The notes under the pieces: model-generated
Seen by the model: only the letters and a program-made list of their open reading frames with translations
Databases searched by the model: none
What the model was told of the DNA's origin: nothing
Shown here: positions 54,895 through 62,316 of the stretch, piece by piece
Numbering within the stretch: the stretch's first letter is position 1
How the letters are laid out: every line of letters begins with the position of its first letter
Assembly: GCF_900108335.1 (NCBI RefSeq)
Contig: NZ_FNVT01000009.1
Location: forward strand, 248,001 to 312,000
Reading direction: 5' to 3'
From: Nonomuraea solani
Lineage (GTDB): Bacteria; Actinomycetota; Actinomycetes; Streptosporangiales; Streptosporangiaceae
DNA length: 64,000 bases
Program-made: the position numbers and the translations under genes

Positions 54895-55065
54895 CCTGCA
54901 CGCGGTCGGGTCGGGGGCGTCGCCCTCGCCTCACGCTCGAGCAGGCCCCAAAGAGTTGCACGACGCGCGCGAGTCAAGACTGTCCAGCAGATCGCTGACC
55001 TGTTCGGTGTGCCGTGCTCGACGGTGTACGGGCATCTGAAGAGCGACACCTGCTCCGCCGATTGA
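54895..55065 (+). pseudogene. Frameshifted serine-recombinase (resolvase) C-terminal remnant
   Basis: Pieces of a resolvase HTH end appear in three frames: GRGRRPRLTLEQA (frame one), GPKELHDARE ending at 54973 (frame two), then KTVQQIADLFGVPCSTVYGH from 54976 (frame three). Together they spell the usual linker-HTH sequence of Tn3/serine recombinases (GRP..LT.EQ...LHDARE-KTVQQIADLFGV-STVYGHL). At least two frameshifts make it non-functional. The catalytic Ser domain is not found upstream; 54640-54895 has nothing recognisable. Confidence 0.65.
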
Positions 55066-55224
55066 AGGAGGCCCGGGGGAGGTCGTAGTCGGGATGCGGG
55101 GTTGGGGGTTAGTTTGTCGTAACTGCCTACCGGTCCCGAGTGACTGCCCGCCTTGCGTTCAGACGACTTCAGGCGCTTGGTCGCGTGCCCCCTCGGCGAA
55201 TGTGCGCGATGCCTGTGCCTGGGT

Positions 55225-55255
55225 TTGACCTTGACCCTAGGTCAGGGTGCAGGCT
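55225..55255 (+). promoter_or_regulatory. MerR-type promoter with 19-bp spacer
   Basis: TTGACC (55225-55230) and CAGGCT (55250-55255) are 19 bp apart, the over-long spacing typical of MerR-controlled promoters. The spacer and flank hold the dyad ACCTTGACC, CTA, GGTCAGGGT (8 of 9 arm pairs match). Transcription would begin at about 55262, the hydrolase GTG. The MerR gene of the same operon is the obvious regulator. Confidence 0.65.
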
Positions 55256-55261
55256 GAACGG

Positions 55262-56068
55262 GTGAGCAATTTCCATTCCGCCTGGACCGGCATGGTTCCG
55301 GTCGATGACAGTGCGCTGGCCGTGACCGATACCGGTGGGCCGGGCCCGTGTGTGATCTACCTTAATGGCCAGTTCGCCAGTCAGGCGTACTGGCGGCAGG
55401 TCATCGCCGAGCTCGGCGGCGACTACCGGCACATCACCTACGACATGCGGGCCCGCGGCCGGTCGAGGCGTTCGGCCGCGGCGGCTTCGTTCGAGACGCA
55501 CGTGCGTGATGTCGGTAGTGTTCTCGCGGCCAGGGACGTGGACCGGGCGATCGTGGTCGGCTGGTCCTACGGCGCGGCGGTCGCGGTGCACTGGGCCGGC
55601 CGCAATCCGGGCCGCGCTGTGGGAGTGGTGCCCGTGGACGGCGCCTACCCGCACGACTACCCCGACGCTCCCCCGGAGCGGGTCCGGCAGTTCTGGCACC
55701 GCATGCGCTGGCTGCTGCCGGTGCTGTCCAGGCTGGGCATGGCCGCGAGGATGTCGGCCGAGCAGCACGCCCAGAGCAACATCGAGCTGATCGAGATCAG
55801 CGCCGCCCTCGGTCCCACCCTGGACGGGGTGACCTGCCCGGTCCGGTACGTGGTCGCCACCGGCGCCAACCTCGGCGGCGGCCATGACGAAATGGAAGAC
55901 GCACGCGCCACCCTCGACCCGGTACTCGCCCGCAACCCCACCATCACAGTGAGCGCGAAGGTCACCAGCAACCACAGCAAAATCGTCCGCAAAGACTTCC
56001 GCGCGATCGCGAACGCAGTACGCGAACTCGCCGGCACCCCACGAACACGAGGCCGGCAGAGCAGATGA
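55262..56068 (+). CDS. Alpha/beta hydrolase
   Basis: GTG 55262 (VSNFHSAWTGMVPVDDSALA) gives 268 residues and lies at the expected transcript start, so the mRNA is probably leaderless; GTG 55247 is in the -10 region. The fold is shown by VIYLNGQFASQAYWRQVIAE (oxyanion region), YDMRARGRS, nucleophile VVGWSYGAAVAVH (Ser102) and a C-terminal VTSNHSKIV His. It is related to MhpC-type hydrolases acting on small esters, lactones or epoxides. It is co-transcribed with a MerR regulator (4-bp overlap), which suggests induction by its substrate or a toxic compound. Confidence 0.87.
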   Translation: MSNFHSAWTGMVPVDDSALAVTDTGGPGPCVIYLNGQFASQAYWRQVIAELGGDYRHITYDMRARGRSRRSAAAASFETHVRDVGSVLAARDVDRAIVVGWSYGAAVAVHWAGRNPGRAVGVVPVDGAYPHDYPDAPPERVRQFWHRMRWLLPVLSRLGMAARMSAEQHAQSNIELIEISAALGPTLDGVTCPVRYVVATGANLGGGHDEMEDARATLDPVLARNPTITVSAKVTSNHSKIVRKDFRAIANAVRELAGTPRTRGRQSR

Positions 56069-56853
56069 CCGACGGCGTCACCATCGGCCAGGCCGCCGCC
56101 TTCGCCGGCGTCACGGTGAAAGCCATCCGGCACTACCACCAGCACCGGCTGATCGACGAACCCCGCCGCGACAGCTCCGGCTACCGCCGCTACGGATCAG
56201 CCGACCTGCTACGACTGGTCCAGATCCGAACCCTGGCCGCCGCCGGCGTACCCCTGGCCGAGATCGGAGCGACACTCGACGCCGACCCCGACCGGTTCGC
56301 CGACGCGCTCATCGACGTCGAACGACGCCTCACCGACCGGATCGACGACCTGATCGCCCGACGAGACACGCTACGCCGGCTCGCCACCGGCGACCGGGCC
56401 CTGCTGCCCGACCACGCACTCGCCCTCCTGGACAGAGCCGCCGACCTCGGCCTGACCCCCGACGACGTGGCCACCGCCCGAGAAGGCCTGGTCCTGATCA
56501 AAGCCCTCGTACCGGAAGGCTTCGACGACTACATCTGCCGGATCGAGCGTGCCCTGGACGATCCTCGGTACTTGTCCTTGATCCAGCGCATGTGGCAGGC
56601 CGCCGAGTGGGAGCCGGACGACCCCCGCATCGACGAACTCGCCACCGCCATCGCCGACCACTTCCTCGCCGATCCCGAACTGCTGCCCATCCCCGCCGGC
56701 CTCCAGGCCCGCACCGACAGCGCCAGCCGGTACAGCCTGCTCACCCACCACGGACACGAGCACAAACCCGCCTGGACCCGACTGACCACACTGATCGAAA
56801 CACGTCTACGCTCGGCCGGCATCGACATCGCGGACCAGACTTCCCTTGACTGA
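56065..56853 (+). CDS. MerR family transcriptional regulator
   Basis: ATG 56065 overlaps the hydrolase stop; 262 residues. The N-terminal winged HTH reads MTDGVTIGQAAAFAGVTVKA, IRHYHQHRLIDEPRRDSSGY and RRYGSADLLRLVQIRTLAAA, then LDADPDRF and a dimerisation helix. The C-terminal ~150 residues form a ligand-type domain (FDDYICRIERALDDPRYLSL; MWQAAEWEPDDP). No Cys cluster for metal sensing, so an organic ligand is likely. It probably twists the 19-bp-spaced promoter at 55225 to turn on its own operon. Confidence 0.92.
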   Translation: MTDGVTIGQAAAFAGVTVKAIRHYHQHRLIDEPRRDSSGYRRYGSADLLRLVQIRTLAAAGVPLAEIGATLDADPDRFADALIDVERRLTDRIDDLIARRDTLRRLATGDRALLPDHALALLDRAADLGLTPDDVATAREGLVLIKALVPEGFDDYICRIERALDDPRYLSLIQRMWQAAEWEPDDPRIDELATAIADHFLADPELLPIPAGLQARTDSASRYSLLTHHGHEHKPAWTRLTTLIETRLRSAGIDIADQTSLD

Positions 56854-57326
56854 ACTCTGAGATCGCATCCTTGCCAGGGGCACTCTGGCGGCCCACGGCG
56901 CAGCCGTTGGCTTCCGGGTCCATGTCAGCGGCTTCTTCCTGGTCAGCCACCGGGTCATGAGCGTGTGTGCTTCGCTGCGCGTGGGGCGCTCAGACACTAA
57001 TGATCGAGGTGGGCTCTCCCCGATCGGCCAGGGCCCGCCCCCGTCCCACTTCGCGGTCGATCCGCTCTATGACTTTGCGGCTGGCCTGACGGGTGAGTTC
57101 GTGGCCAAATCGCACAAAAAGGTTGCTTTACGACTGGTGGCGCGGACCCGCTTGGGGCCGTCCTCGTCGCCGCCGAAGCGGCCGCCCACGCCTCACCCCC
57201 GGCGGACATGGCCCGCAAGATCACCGAAGTCCTCGACGCCGCTTGACGGGCTTGTCCCGAGGTTCTCGCCGGACCCCCGTGCTGCGGCGCTTCATCGATA
57301 GCAATTACCAGCCCGAAGGAGGGCAC
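56854..57326. other. Intergenic stretch with unassigned coding scraps
   Basis: No complete gene is seen. On the plus strand 57131-57246 encodes AVLVAAEAAAHASPPADMAR then KITEVLDAA and a stop, resembling a C-terminal end. On the minus strand 56990-57110 encodes RQASRKVIERIDREVGRGRA and a stop. Both may be tails of lost genes; neither family was recognised. The S15 peptidase leader lies at the right end with GAAGGAGGG as its ribosome site. Confidence 0.4.
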
Positions 57327-59207
57327 ATGTCCAGTTTGAAACGGCGAGGGATCCTCGCCGTAGTCGCACTTGCGGTTCCGCTCGTGGTCGCCGCTGCTCC
57401 CGCCGCGTCCGCGACGGCGAAGCCGAAGATCAAAGTCTCCGGCGGGCTCACGCAACCCGCTTTCTCCTACGAGGACGCCATCCGTGAGCACGTACGGGTG
57501 CAGTCGACGGTCGACAGTGACGGCGACGGTAAGAAGGATCTGGTCCGGGTGGACATCATCCGGCCGAAGGAGTCGGGTCCCGGGCTCAAGGTTCCGGTGA
57601 TCATGCACCAAAGCCCGTACTTCGGTGAACCGGGTGTCGGCTTCGAGGTTGAAAAGAAGAAGTACGGCGCGGACGGGAACCTGACGAAGTTCCCGCTGTT
57701 CTACGACAACTACTTCGTGCCGCGCGGGTACGCGTTCGTGTCCGTTGACATGATCGGCACCCGGTTGTCGGACGGCTGTCCGACGAGCGGCGGTCCGTCC
57801 GACGTGCTGGGCGGCAAGGCGGTCGTCGACTGGCTCAACGGCCGGGCGACCGCCTACGACGCCAAGGGCGCTCCGGTCAAGGCGTCCTGGACCACCGGGC
57901 GTACCGGGATGATCGGGCACTCCTATGAGGGTGCCCTCGCCATGGCCGTCGCCGGCACCGGGGTGCAGGGGCTGGAGACGATCGTGCCGATCGCGGGACC
58001 GAGCAGTTGGTACGACATGTGGCGCGCGAACGGCACTCTCACCGATATCAAGGACGGGCAGGCCTGGATGGCCGCACGGATTGACGAGGATCCGGACGAG
58101 AAGTGCGCGGCGGTGCGCCGGCGCATGAGCGAGGGCTCTGACGACGCCACCGGCAACGACAACGCCTATTGGCAGGAGCTCGACTACCGGACCGGGCCGG
58201 TCTCGAAGGCGCGCAACGTGCGCGCCAGCGTCTTCTCGGTGATGGGGATGCAGGACCGGAACGTGATGGCCGACCAGTTCTCCACCTGGTGGACCCAACT
58301 GCCTCGCGACGTGCAGCGCAAGGCGTGGGTGACGCAGTACGGACACCTAGACCCGTTCTGGGCCCGCCGCGACGTGTGGGTCGACACCCTGCACCAGTGG
58401 TTCGACCACGAACTCATGGGCGTCTCCAACGACATCACGCGCCGGCCGCGCGTCGACGTGCAGCTCGGTCCGGACCGCTGGATCACCCAGGCCGACTGGC
58501 CCGCACCCGCGGCGCGGACGACGACCCTGCGTCCGCACCAGGACGGCTCCCTGGGCGCCCAGCCCTCGACCGGAACCGGCAGCTACCTCGACACCGCCCA
58601 GACGGAGATCGCGGTGGCAGACAACCCCGACACCGCCAACCCCAACCGGCTGGCCTTCCAGACCCCGCCGTTGAAGAAGGCGATGCGGCTGTCCGGGACG
58701 CCGTCGGTGAGCCTGCGGGTCACCCTGAACGAGCCGACCGCCAACCTGGGTGTCGTGCTCGTCGACTACGGCACCGACACCCGCATCAACTACCGCGCAA
58801 GCAGCGCGACGTCCGCGGAAGGCCTGAAGTTCATCGGCGGTGAAGACTGTGTCGGCCAGAGCACGGCCGATGACGACGGCTGCTACCTCAAGGCCGGCGA
58901 CAACGTGGCGACTTCCGACTTCCACGTGGTCACCCGGGGAATCCTGGACGCGCAGAACCACGAGTCGCTGAGCCGCCAGGCGCCGCTGACGCCTGGCAAG
59001 GCCTACCAGATCACCTGGAAGATGCTGCCGCTGGATTACGAGTTCAAGGCCGGGCACCGGCTGGGCCTGATACTGACCGGAACCAACGACGACCTCAACC
59101 TCGACGAGAGCAGCAACGTCGAACCCGGCACCGGGGCCAAGGTCACCGTCGACCTGTCCGGCACGTCGATCTCGCTGCCGCTGGTCACCGGCACAACCAG
59201 CAAGTAA
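57327..59207 (+). CDS. Secreted Xaa-Pro dipeptidyl-peptidase (S15/CocE family)
   Basis: ATG 57327 follows GAAGGAGGG; 626 residues. The Sec signal ILAVVALAVPLVVAAAPAAS ends near ASA. The S15 hydrolase domain has the triad in TGMIGHSYEGALAMAV (Ser199), SVMGMQDRNVM (Asp310) and QYGHLDPFWA (His340), with VPIAGPSSWYDMWRANG as in PepX-like proteins. Residues 420-620 are the jelly-roll PepX_C domain (LSGTPSVSLRVTL; DYEFKAGHRLGLIL). It removes X-Pro dipeptides from peptides outside the cell. It ends at a clear terminator and faces the RiPP operon; a role in trimming that peptide is possible but unsupported. Confidence 0.9.
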   Translation: MSSLKRRGILAVVALAVPLVVAAAPAASATAKPKIKVSGGLTQPAFSYEDAIREHVRVQSTVDSDGDGKKDLVRVDIIRPKESGPGLKVPVIMHQSPYFGEPGVGFEVEKKKYGADGNLTKFPLFYDNYFVPRGYAFVSVDMIGTRLSDGCPTSGGPSDVLGGKAVVDWLNGRATAYDAKGAPVKASWTTGRTGMIGHSYEGALAMAVAGTGVQGLETIVPIAGPSSWYDMWRANGTLTDIKDGQAWMAARIDEDPDEKCAAVRRRMSEGSDDATGNDNAYWQELDYRTGPVSKARNVRASVFSVMGMQDRNVMADQFSTWWTQLPRDVQRKAWVTQYGHLDPFWARRDVWVDTLHQWFDHELMGVSNDITRRPRVDVQLGPDRWITQADWPAPAARTTTLRPHQDGSLGAQPSTGTGSYLDTAQTEIAVADNPDTANPNRLAFQTPPLKKAMRLSGTPSVSLRVTLNEPTANLGVVLVDYGTDTRINYRASSATSAEGLKFIGGEDCVGQSTADDDGCYLKAGDNVATSDFHVVTRGILDAQNHESLSRQAPLTPGKAYQITWKMLPLDYEFKAGHRLGLILTGTNDDLNLDESSNVEPGTGAKVTVDLSGTSISLPLVTGTTSK

Positions 59208-59232
59208 CAGCAAGATCGACACTCGCGATCTT

Positions 59233-59260
59233 CGAGGTGGTGCCCTCCGGCACCACCTCG
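59233..59260. terminator. Strong terminator hairpin after the S15 peptidase gene
   Basis: CGAGGTGGTGCC and GGCACCACCTCG form a perfect 12-bp stem around CTCC, 26 bp after the stop. It can work for both strands. Confidence 0.85.
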
Positions 59261-59645
59261 GTGTCACGGATCCCTTCTCCCCACGCCAGATGCGCGCCTT
59301 GCCCGGCGCGGTGTGCGTGTTGCCGACATCGACACGGTGAAGTGGACGTGGACCGTACGACGCCAGACCACGCCGAGCCCCGGCGGGCTCATCGGCAAGA
59401 GCACCAAGGACACCGAACGCGCGACCCGCTCGCACCAGCCGGGCCCGGTCCACCGGATCGAGTTGCGCCAGCAGCACCGCATCCAGCTCGGCCAGATCGA
59501 TCATGCGGTCATGGTGGCGGGTGTCCCGCTGGCCGCGACTTCCCGCGCCCACCCGAATCCATGCGTTGTCATTGTTTTGCCGTTTGCAGGACGGCGACCC
59601 ACTGTCGGAGCCGCCGCAGCGTGAACAGTGCAAGGCCTACGGGCG
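59261..59645. other. Intergenic stretch between peptidase and RiPP operon
   Basis: No complete gene is supported. A minus-strand frame encodes MIDLAELDAVLLAQLDPVDR, and a plus-strand frame ends DPLSEPPQREQCKAYGR and a stop at 59649. Both look like protein scraps but no family was recognised. The ferredoxin gene ends at 59646. Confidence 0.35.
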
Positions 59646-59930
59646 CTAGGGAACGCCGACCCGAGTCCAGATCCATGTGTTCTGTGGAGCGCGGCCGGAA
59701 TGAAGGACATCGAATCGGCGCGCGAGCTCTTCGACCGGTTCCGCGTGGACGTCGATCGCGTCAGCCGGGCAGACGACGACGCACTGGCTCTCGCCGAAAA
59801 AGCCGTAGCATTCCGTGCAGCTTTCTGCGGTCACCACAGGACGTGGATCGCCGGGTGAAATAGCCCCGCTGGGGCATTCCCAGACGCAGGCACCGCATTT
59901 GACGCAGGCGTTGTTGATGGCTACCGACAC
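59646..59930 (-). CDS. 2x[4Fe-4S] ferredoxin of the RiPP operon
   Basis: GTG 59930 gives 94 residues (VSVAINNACVKCGACVWECP). Two cluster motifs are seen: CVKCGACVWECP (CxxCxxCxxxCP) and CTECYGFFGESQCVVVCP, where the gap between the second and third Cys is longer than usual, as in NifF/FdxN-type ferredoxins. A 40-residue tail contains VEELARRFDVL and ends TWIWTRVGVP. It is the last gene of the operon, 16 bp after the PqqD-like gene. It most likely gives electrons to the radical SAM enzyme for SAM cleavage and auxiliary clusters. Confidence 0.88.
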   Translation of the reverse strand: MSVAINNACVKCGACVWECPSGAISPGDPRPVVTAESCTECYGFFGESQCVVVCPADAIDVHAEPVEELARRFDVLHSGRAPQNTWIWTRVGVP

Positions 59931-59946
59931 CGGCGATCTCCGATCT

Positions 59947-60213
59947 TCAGCCCTCGCGGAGGCAGAGCAGGTTCTCTTCCAGCAGGGTGGCCACGTACGA
60001 ACGGACGTCGCCGGCCAGCGACGCGAGATCGACCTCGGGATGCGTCTCCGCGAGCAACCGTGTCATGGCTTCCAGATCGATGCCGTCACAGGCACGCCAC
60101 AGCTTCTCGCCCATTGGGTTGAGCTCGTAATACTGCGCCGTCTCCGTGTGGCAGAGCACCAACTGCCCGTCCACGTCGTCCCACAGCACCTGCGGATGAC
60201 GTACATAGCTCAT
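59947..60213 (-). CDS. PqqD-like peptide chaperone (RRE)
   Basis: ATG 60213 overlaps the radical SAM stop (ATGA); 88 residues. MSYVRHPQVLWDDVDGQLVL, TETAQYYELNPMGEKLWRAC and a helical C-terminus (LLAETHPEVDLASLAGDVRS) fit the PqqD winged-helix RiPP recognition element, which binds the leader of a precursor peptide and hands it to the radical SAM enzyme. It lies between the radical SAM and ferredoxin genes. The ORF is open to 60438 in this frame but only as a shadow. Confidence 0.88.
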   Translation of the reverse strand: MSYVRHPQVLWDDVDGQLVLCHTETAQYYELNPMGEKLWRACDGIDLEAMTRLLAETHPEVDLASLAGDVRSYVATLLEENLLCLREG

Positions 60214-61640
60214 GGTTGTTTCTCTCGCAGGCGAAGGCCGGAAAGCGGAAAGAAGGTGGAGCTGGAGCGCTCGGGTCCGGCGAACGTATTCGTCGAAGAG
60301 GGCGGTACGGAGCCGTCTCCGCTGCTGGACCAGGCCCGTACCTCGAACTGCCGTCGCAGATAGGCGCAGAAGAGAGGGTGGGAGGTGTCGTAGCTTCCGG
60401 TGAAGGAGTATTGGATGCCGCGGCAACCGCCCCCGCAACCGTCACGGATGATGCAGGTGGCACACGGCTGGAGCCTCTTCGCGACGTTCTTCTGGGTGTG
60501 CTGCAGAGCCGGGTTGTTCGCGTAGATGTCCGCCAGCCGGGCGTCCCGAACATTCTGTGTTCTGAATTCCGGGTACTGCAGCAGCTTGCAGGGATACACC
60601 CAGCCCTCGGGATCGACCGAGACCTCGCTGAGACCGGCTCCGCAATGAGCTCGAAGCCGGCCTTTGTCGCTGTAGCTTCCCTCGGGCCGCAGACGCGGCC
60701 CGTCAGTGGTCGAGGTATGCACGGCATGGAGCCGGTCAGGCAGCTCGATGATCTCCTGCGGGCTCAGTTCGTCGTCCCGGGCGGCCGAACCACGGCCCAT
60801 GGGGAACTGCGCCACGATGCGGTGCTGACCAATGGGCTGCTCGTTGACGAACGCGAGCAGCTCACCCACATCAGCCAGTCCGAACCGTGCCAGCACGGAA
60901 TTGACGTCGACTTTCACCTCTGCTTCCAGCAACAGCCGGATCGCCTGCGTCGCCCGTTTCCAGGAGCCTTCACCACGCTGCTTGTCATGATGCTCCGGCC
61001 TGGCATGATCAAGACTTACCGTGACCACGTCGAAGGTCTCGGCAACGGACGCGATGCTCCGTTCGGTGATGTAGTGCCCATTGGTGATGACGTTCGCGTT
61101 CAGTCCGACGCTCCTGGCGTGGCGCGCGACCGTGAGCAGGTCACGGCGGGAGAACGGCTCGCCGCCGGTGAACACCATCGTCCTGGCGCCCGCCTCGGCC
61201 ACCTGGTCCACCAGGTCGAGTGCCTCTTCGGTGTTCAGTTCGTCGGGCCGGGCGACCATCGCCTCCTGGTAGCAGTAGGTGCACCGGAGGTTGCACGCCT
61301 GCGTGCAGATCCAGTACACCGCGGCCAGCGGATTCGCCGGCAGCGACACCTTGGGCGGTTCCGGTTCCCTGTCCAGATAGAGCAGGCGGCGCAGAACGCA
61401 CCACTCGACGATGTGCCGCGCGGAAGCCGCCGCGGCAGGTTCGGCGATGTGAAATCTGCGCCGCAGATACGCGGTGAGCAGGTTTCGGTCCCGCCCGGCT
61501 CGCAGCCACCGCAGCACCTCGGCCTGCTCTTCGCTCAGCCGGTGCCACAGATTGAGTACGGGGTTGTACCCCAGTGTCTGCCCGTCGCGGTGGATCAGTG
61601 CCAGTCGCGACGGAACGACTACACGGCTCAACAGCTCCAC
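60210..61640 (-). CDS. Radical SAM/SPASM peptide maturase
   Basis: GTG 61640 (VELLSRVVVPSRLALIHRDG) is chosen because it starts 11 bp after the second precursor stop; the frame to 61703 would overlap that gene. The 476-residue enzyme has an N-terminal ~110-residue helical region (NLWHRLSEEQAEVLRWLRAG). The radical SAM core carries QACNLRCTYCYQEAM (Cys116, 120, 123 bind the cluster) and MVFTGGEPFSRRDLL. The SPASM region shows HCGAGLSEVSVDPEG, VYPCKLLQYPE and CATCIIRDGCGGGCRG for auxiliary clusters. Such enzymes form thioether, C-C or epimerised links in peptides. The partners (precursors, PqqD, ferredoxin) fit a RiPP pathway; the Cys-rich core suggests thioether formation. Confidence 0.9.
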   Translation of the reverse strand: MELLSRVVVPSRLALIHRDGQTLGYNPVLNLWHRLSEEQAEVLRWLRAGRDRNLLTAYLRRRFHIAEPAAAASARHIVEWCVLRRLLYLDREPEPPKVSLPANPLAAVYWICTQACNLRCTYCYQEAMVARPDELNTEEALDLVDQVAEAGARTMVFTGGEPFSRRDLLTVARHARSVGLNANVITNGHYITERSIASVAETFDVVTVSLDHARPEHHDKQRGEGSWKRATQAIRLLLEAEVKVDVNSVLARFGLADVGELLAFVNEQPIGQHRIVAQFPMGRGSAARDDELSPQEIIELPDRLHAVHTSTTDGPRLRPEGSYSDKGRLRAHCGAGLSEVSVDPEGWVYPCKLLQYPEFRTQNVRDARLADIYANNPALQHTQKNVAKRLQPCATCIIRDGCGGGCRGIQYSFTGSYDTSHPLFCAYLRRQFEVRAWSSSGDGSVPPSSTNTFAGPERSSSTFFPLSGLRLREKQP

Positions 61641-61651
61641 GTCGCCGGGTC

Positions 61652-61801
61652 CTACATCTGCGGTGGGCCCGAGCCTGCACCGGCACCCGAACTCGCGCCG
61701 CAACTGCAGTGGCAGTGCCCGGGCGAGATGGGCGCCATTGTCCCTACTTTGGGCTTTTCATAGCTAGAGCCAGTTTGTCCGGCTGTGCTGCTGGAACTCA
61801 T
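61652..61801 (-). CDS. RiPP precursor peptide B (CHCSCG core)
   Basis: ATG 61801 gives 49 residues and GGAG lies 11 bases upstream, inside the end of precursor A. The leader is Ser/Thr-rich (MSSSSTAGQTGSSYEKPKVG), followed by MAPISPG, then HCHCSCGASSGAGAGSGPPQ and a final Met. The core HCHCSCG has three Cys alternating with single residues, then Gly, then a Ser/Gly/Ala tail. Precursor A has the same layout. It is followed after 11 bp by the radical SAM gene. Small size, alternating Cys and genome neighbours make it a likely substrate. It is not a recognised family. Confidence 0.75.
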   Translation of the reverse strand: MSSSSTAGQTGSSYEKPKVGTMAPISPGHCHCSCGASSGAGAGSGPPQM

Positions 61802-61809
61802 GATGACAT

Positions 61810-61980
61810 TTACTCCAGTACGGTTCCGGTGCCGCTGCCGCCGCCGGAGGAACTGCCGCACTGGCAGAGGCACCCCTGCAGGCGCGCGTCTCCGGAAGTG
61901 GTCTGTTGCACGTTAGGCGCGCTGTACTGCTCGTTCTCCGCTTTGGAAGTTCCAGCGCCGCTTTTCGATTTTCCAGGCAT
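61810..61980 (-). CDS. RiPP precursor peptide A (CLCQCG core)
   Basis: ATG 61980 (GAGAAAG upstream) gives 56 residues and stop TAA at 61810. The leader is Lys/Ser/Gln-rich (MPGKSKSGAGTSKAENEQYS), followed by APNVQQTTSGDARLQ, then GCLCQCGSSSGGGSGTG and TVLE. It shares CxCxCG plus a Ser/Gly-rich tail with precursor B, 8 bp downstream. The gene was too short for usual ORF length limits. Two unlike leaders with the same core pattern point to one modification acting on the Cys block. First gene of the operon. Confidence 0.75.
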   Translation of the reverse strand: MPGKSKSGAGTSKAENEQYSAPNVQQTTSGDARLQGCLCQCGSSSGGGSGTGTVLE

Positions 61981-62003
61981 TGGAATTCACTTTCTCGTCC
62001 GCG

Positions 62004-62027
62004 ACTATAGGCGGTATTTTCTCCGCC
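62004..62027 (-). promoter_or_regulatory. -10 box and dyad before the RiPP operon
   Basis: On the minus strand TATAGT (62009-62004) lies about 24 bp before precursor A and follows a GGCGG-8-CCGCC dyad (62027-62010) directly. No good -35 box is seen, so an activator or alternative sigma factor may be needed. Confidence 0.4.
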
Positions 62028-62092
62028 CCCGCGGTTTTCCAACTCGAGAAAGCTCCAACGTTCGCCCAAGATAACATTGTCGAATGATTCCG

Positions 62093-62204
62093 GCCGTGGC
62101 CCAGCCGGTGTGGCAGGGACATGTCGAACTCGGCCGCCTCACCGGTCGGCAACGTCAGGTCGCGATCGTCTAGCACCAGCCGACGGTGACCGGTGAGTAC
62201 GTAC
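62093..62204 (-). pseudogene. Cupin-domain remnant of an XRE-cupin regulator
   Basis: The minus strand encodes YVLTGHRRLVLDDRDLTLPT then GEAAEFDMSLPHRLGHGRN. The pattern G..RLVL...D..L..GEAAEFD...PH..G is the end of the cupin domain in XRE-cupin regulators. No HTH part and no start codon are present upstream. It looks like a decayed neighbour gene of the RiPP operon; the rest of 61981-62316 shows only the promoter region. Confidence 0.45.
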
Positions 62205-62316
62205 GGCCGTCGAGCGGGTCCTGCCGAGCAGGGATGATCATCTTGAACGCCTGCACGCCGCCCGGCTACCGGGGCAGCGGCACGAAGGTCATTCCGAACC
62301 TCCGGATCGGCGAGAG

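Noticed and set aside
56997..58346. Minus-strand 449-codon frame over the S15 gene
   Set aside because: The S15 triad, signal peptide and PepX_C domain in the sense frame are decisive; the antisense frame has no recognisable domain.
57327..59207. S15 peptidase as the RiPP leader protease
   Set aside because: It is on the opposite strand, separated by a strong terminator, and is a generic Xaa-Pro peptidase; proximity alone is not enough.
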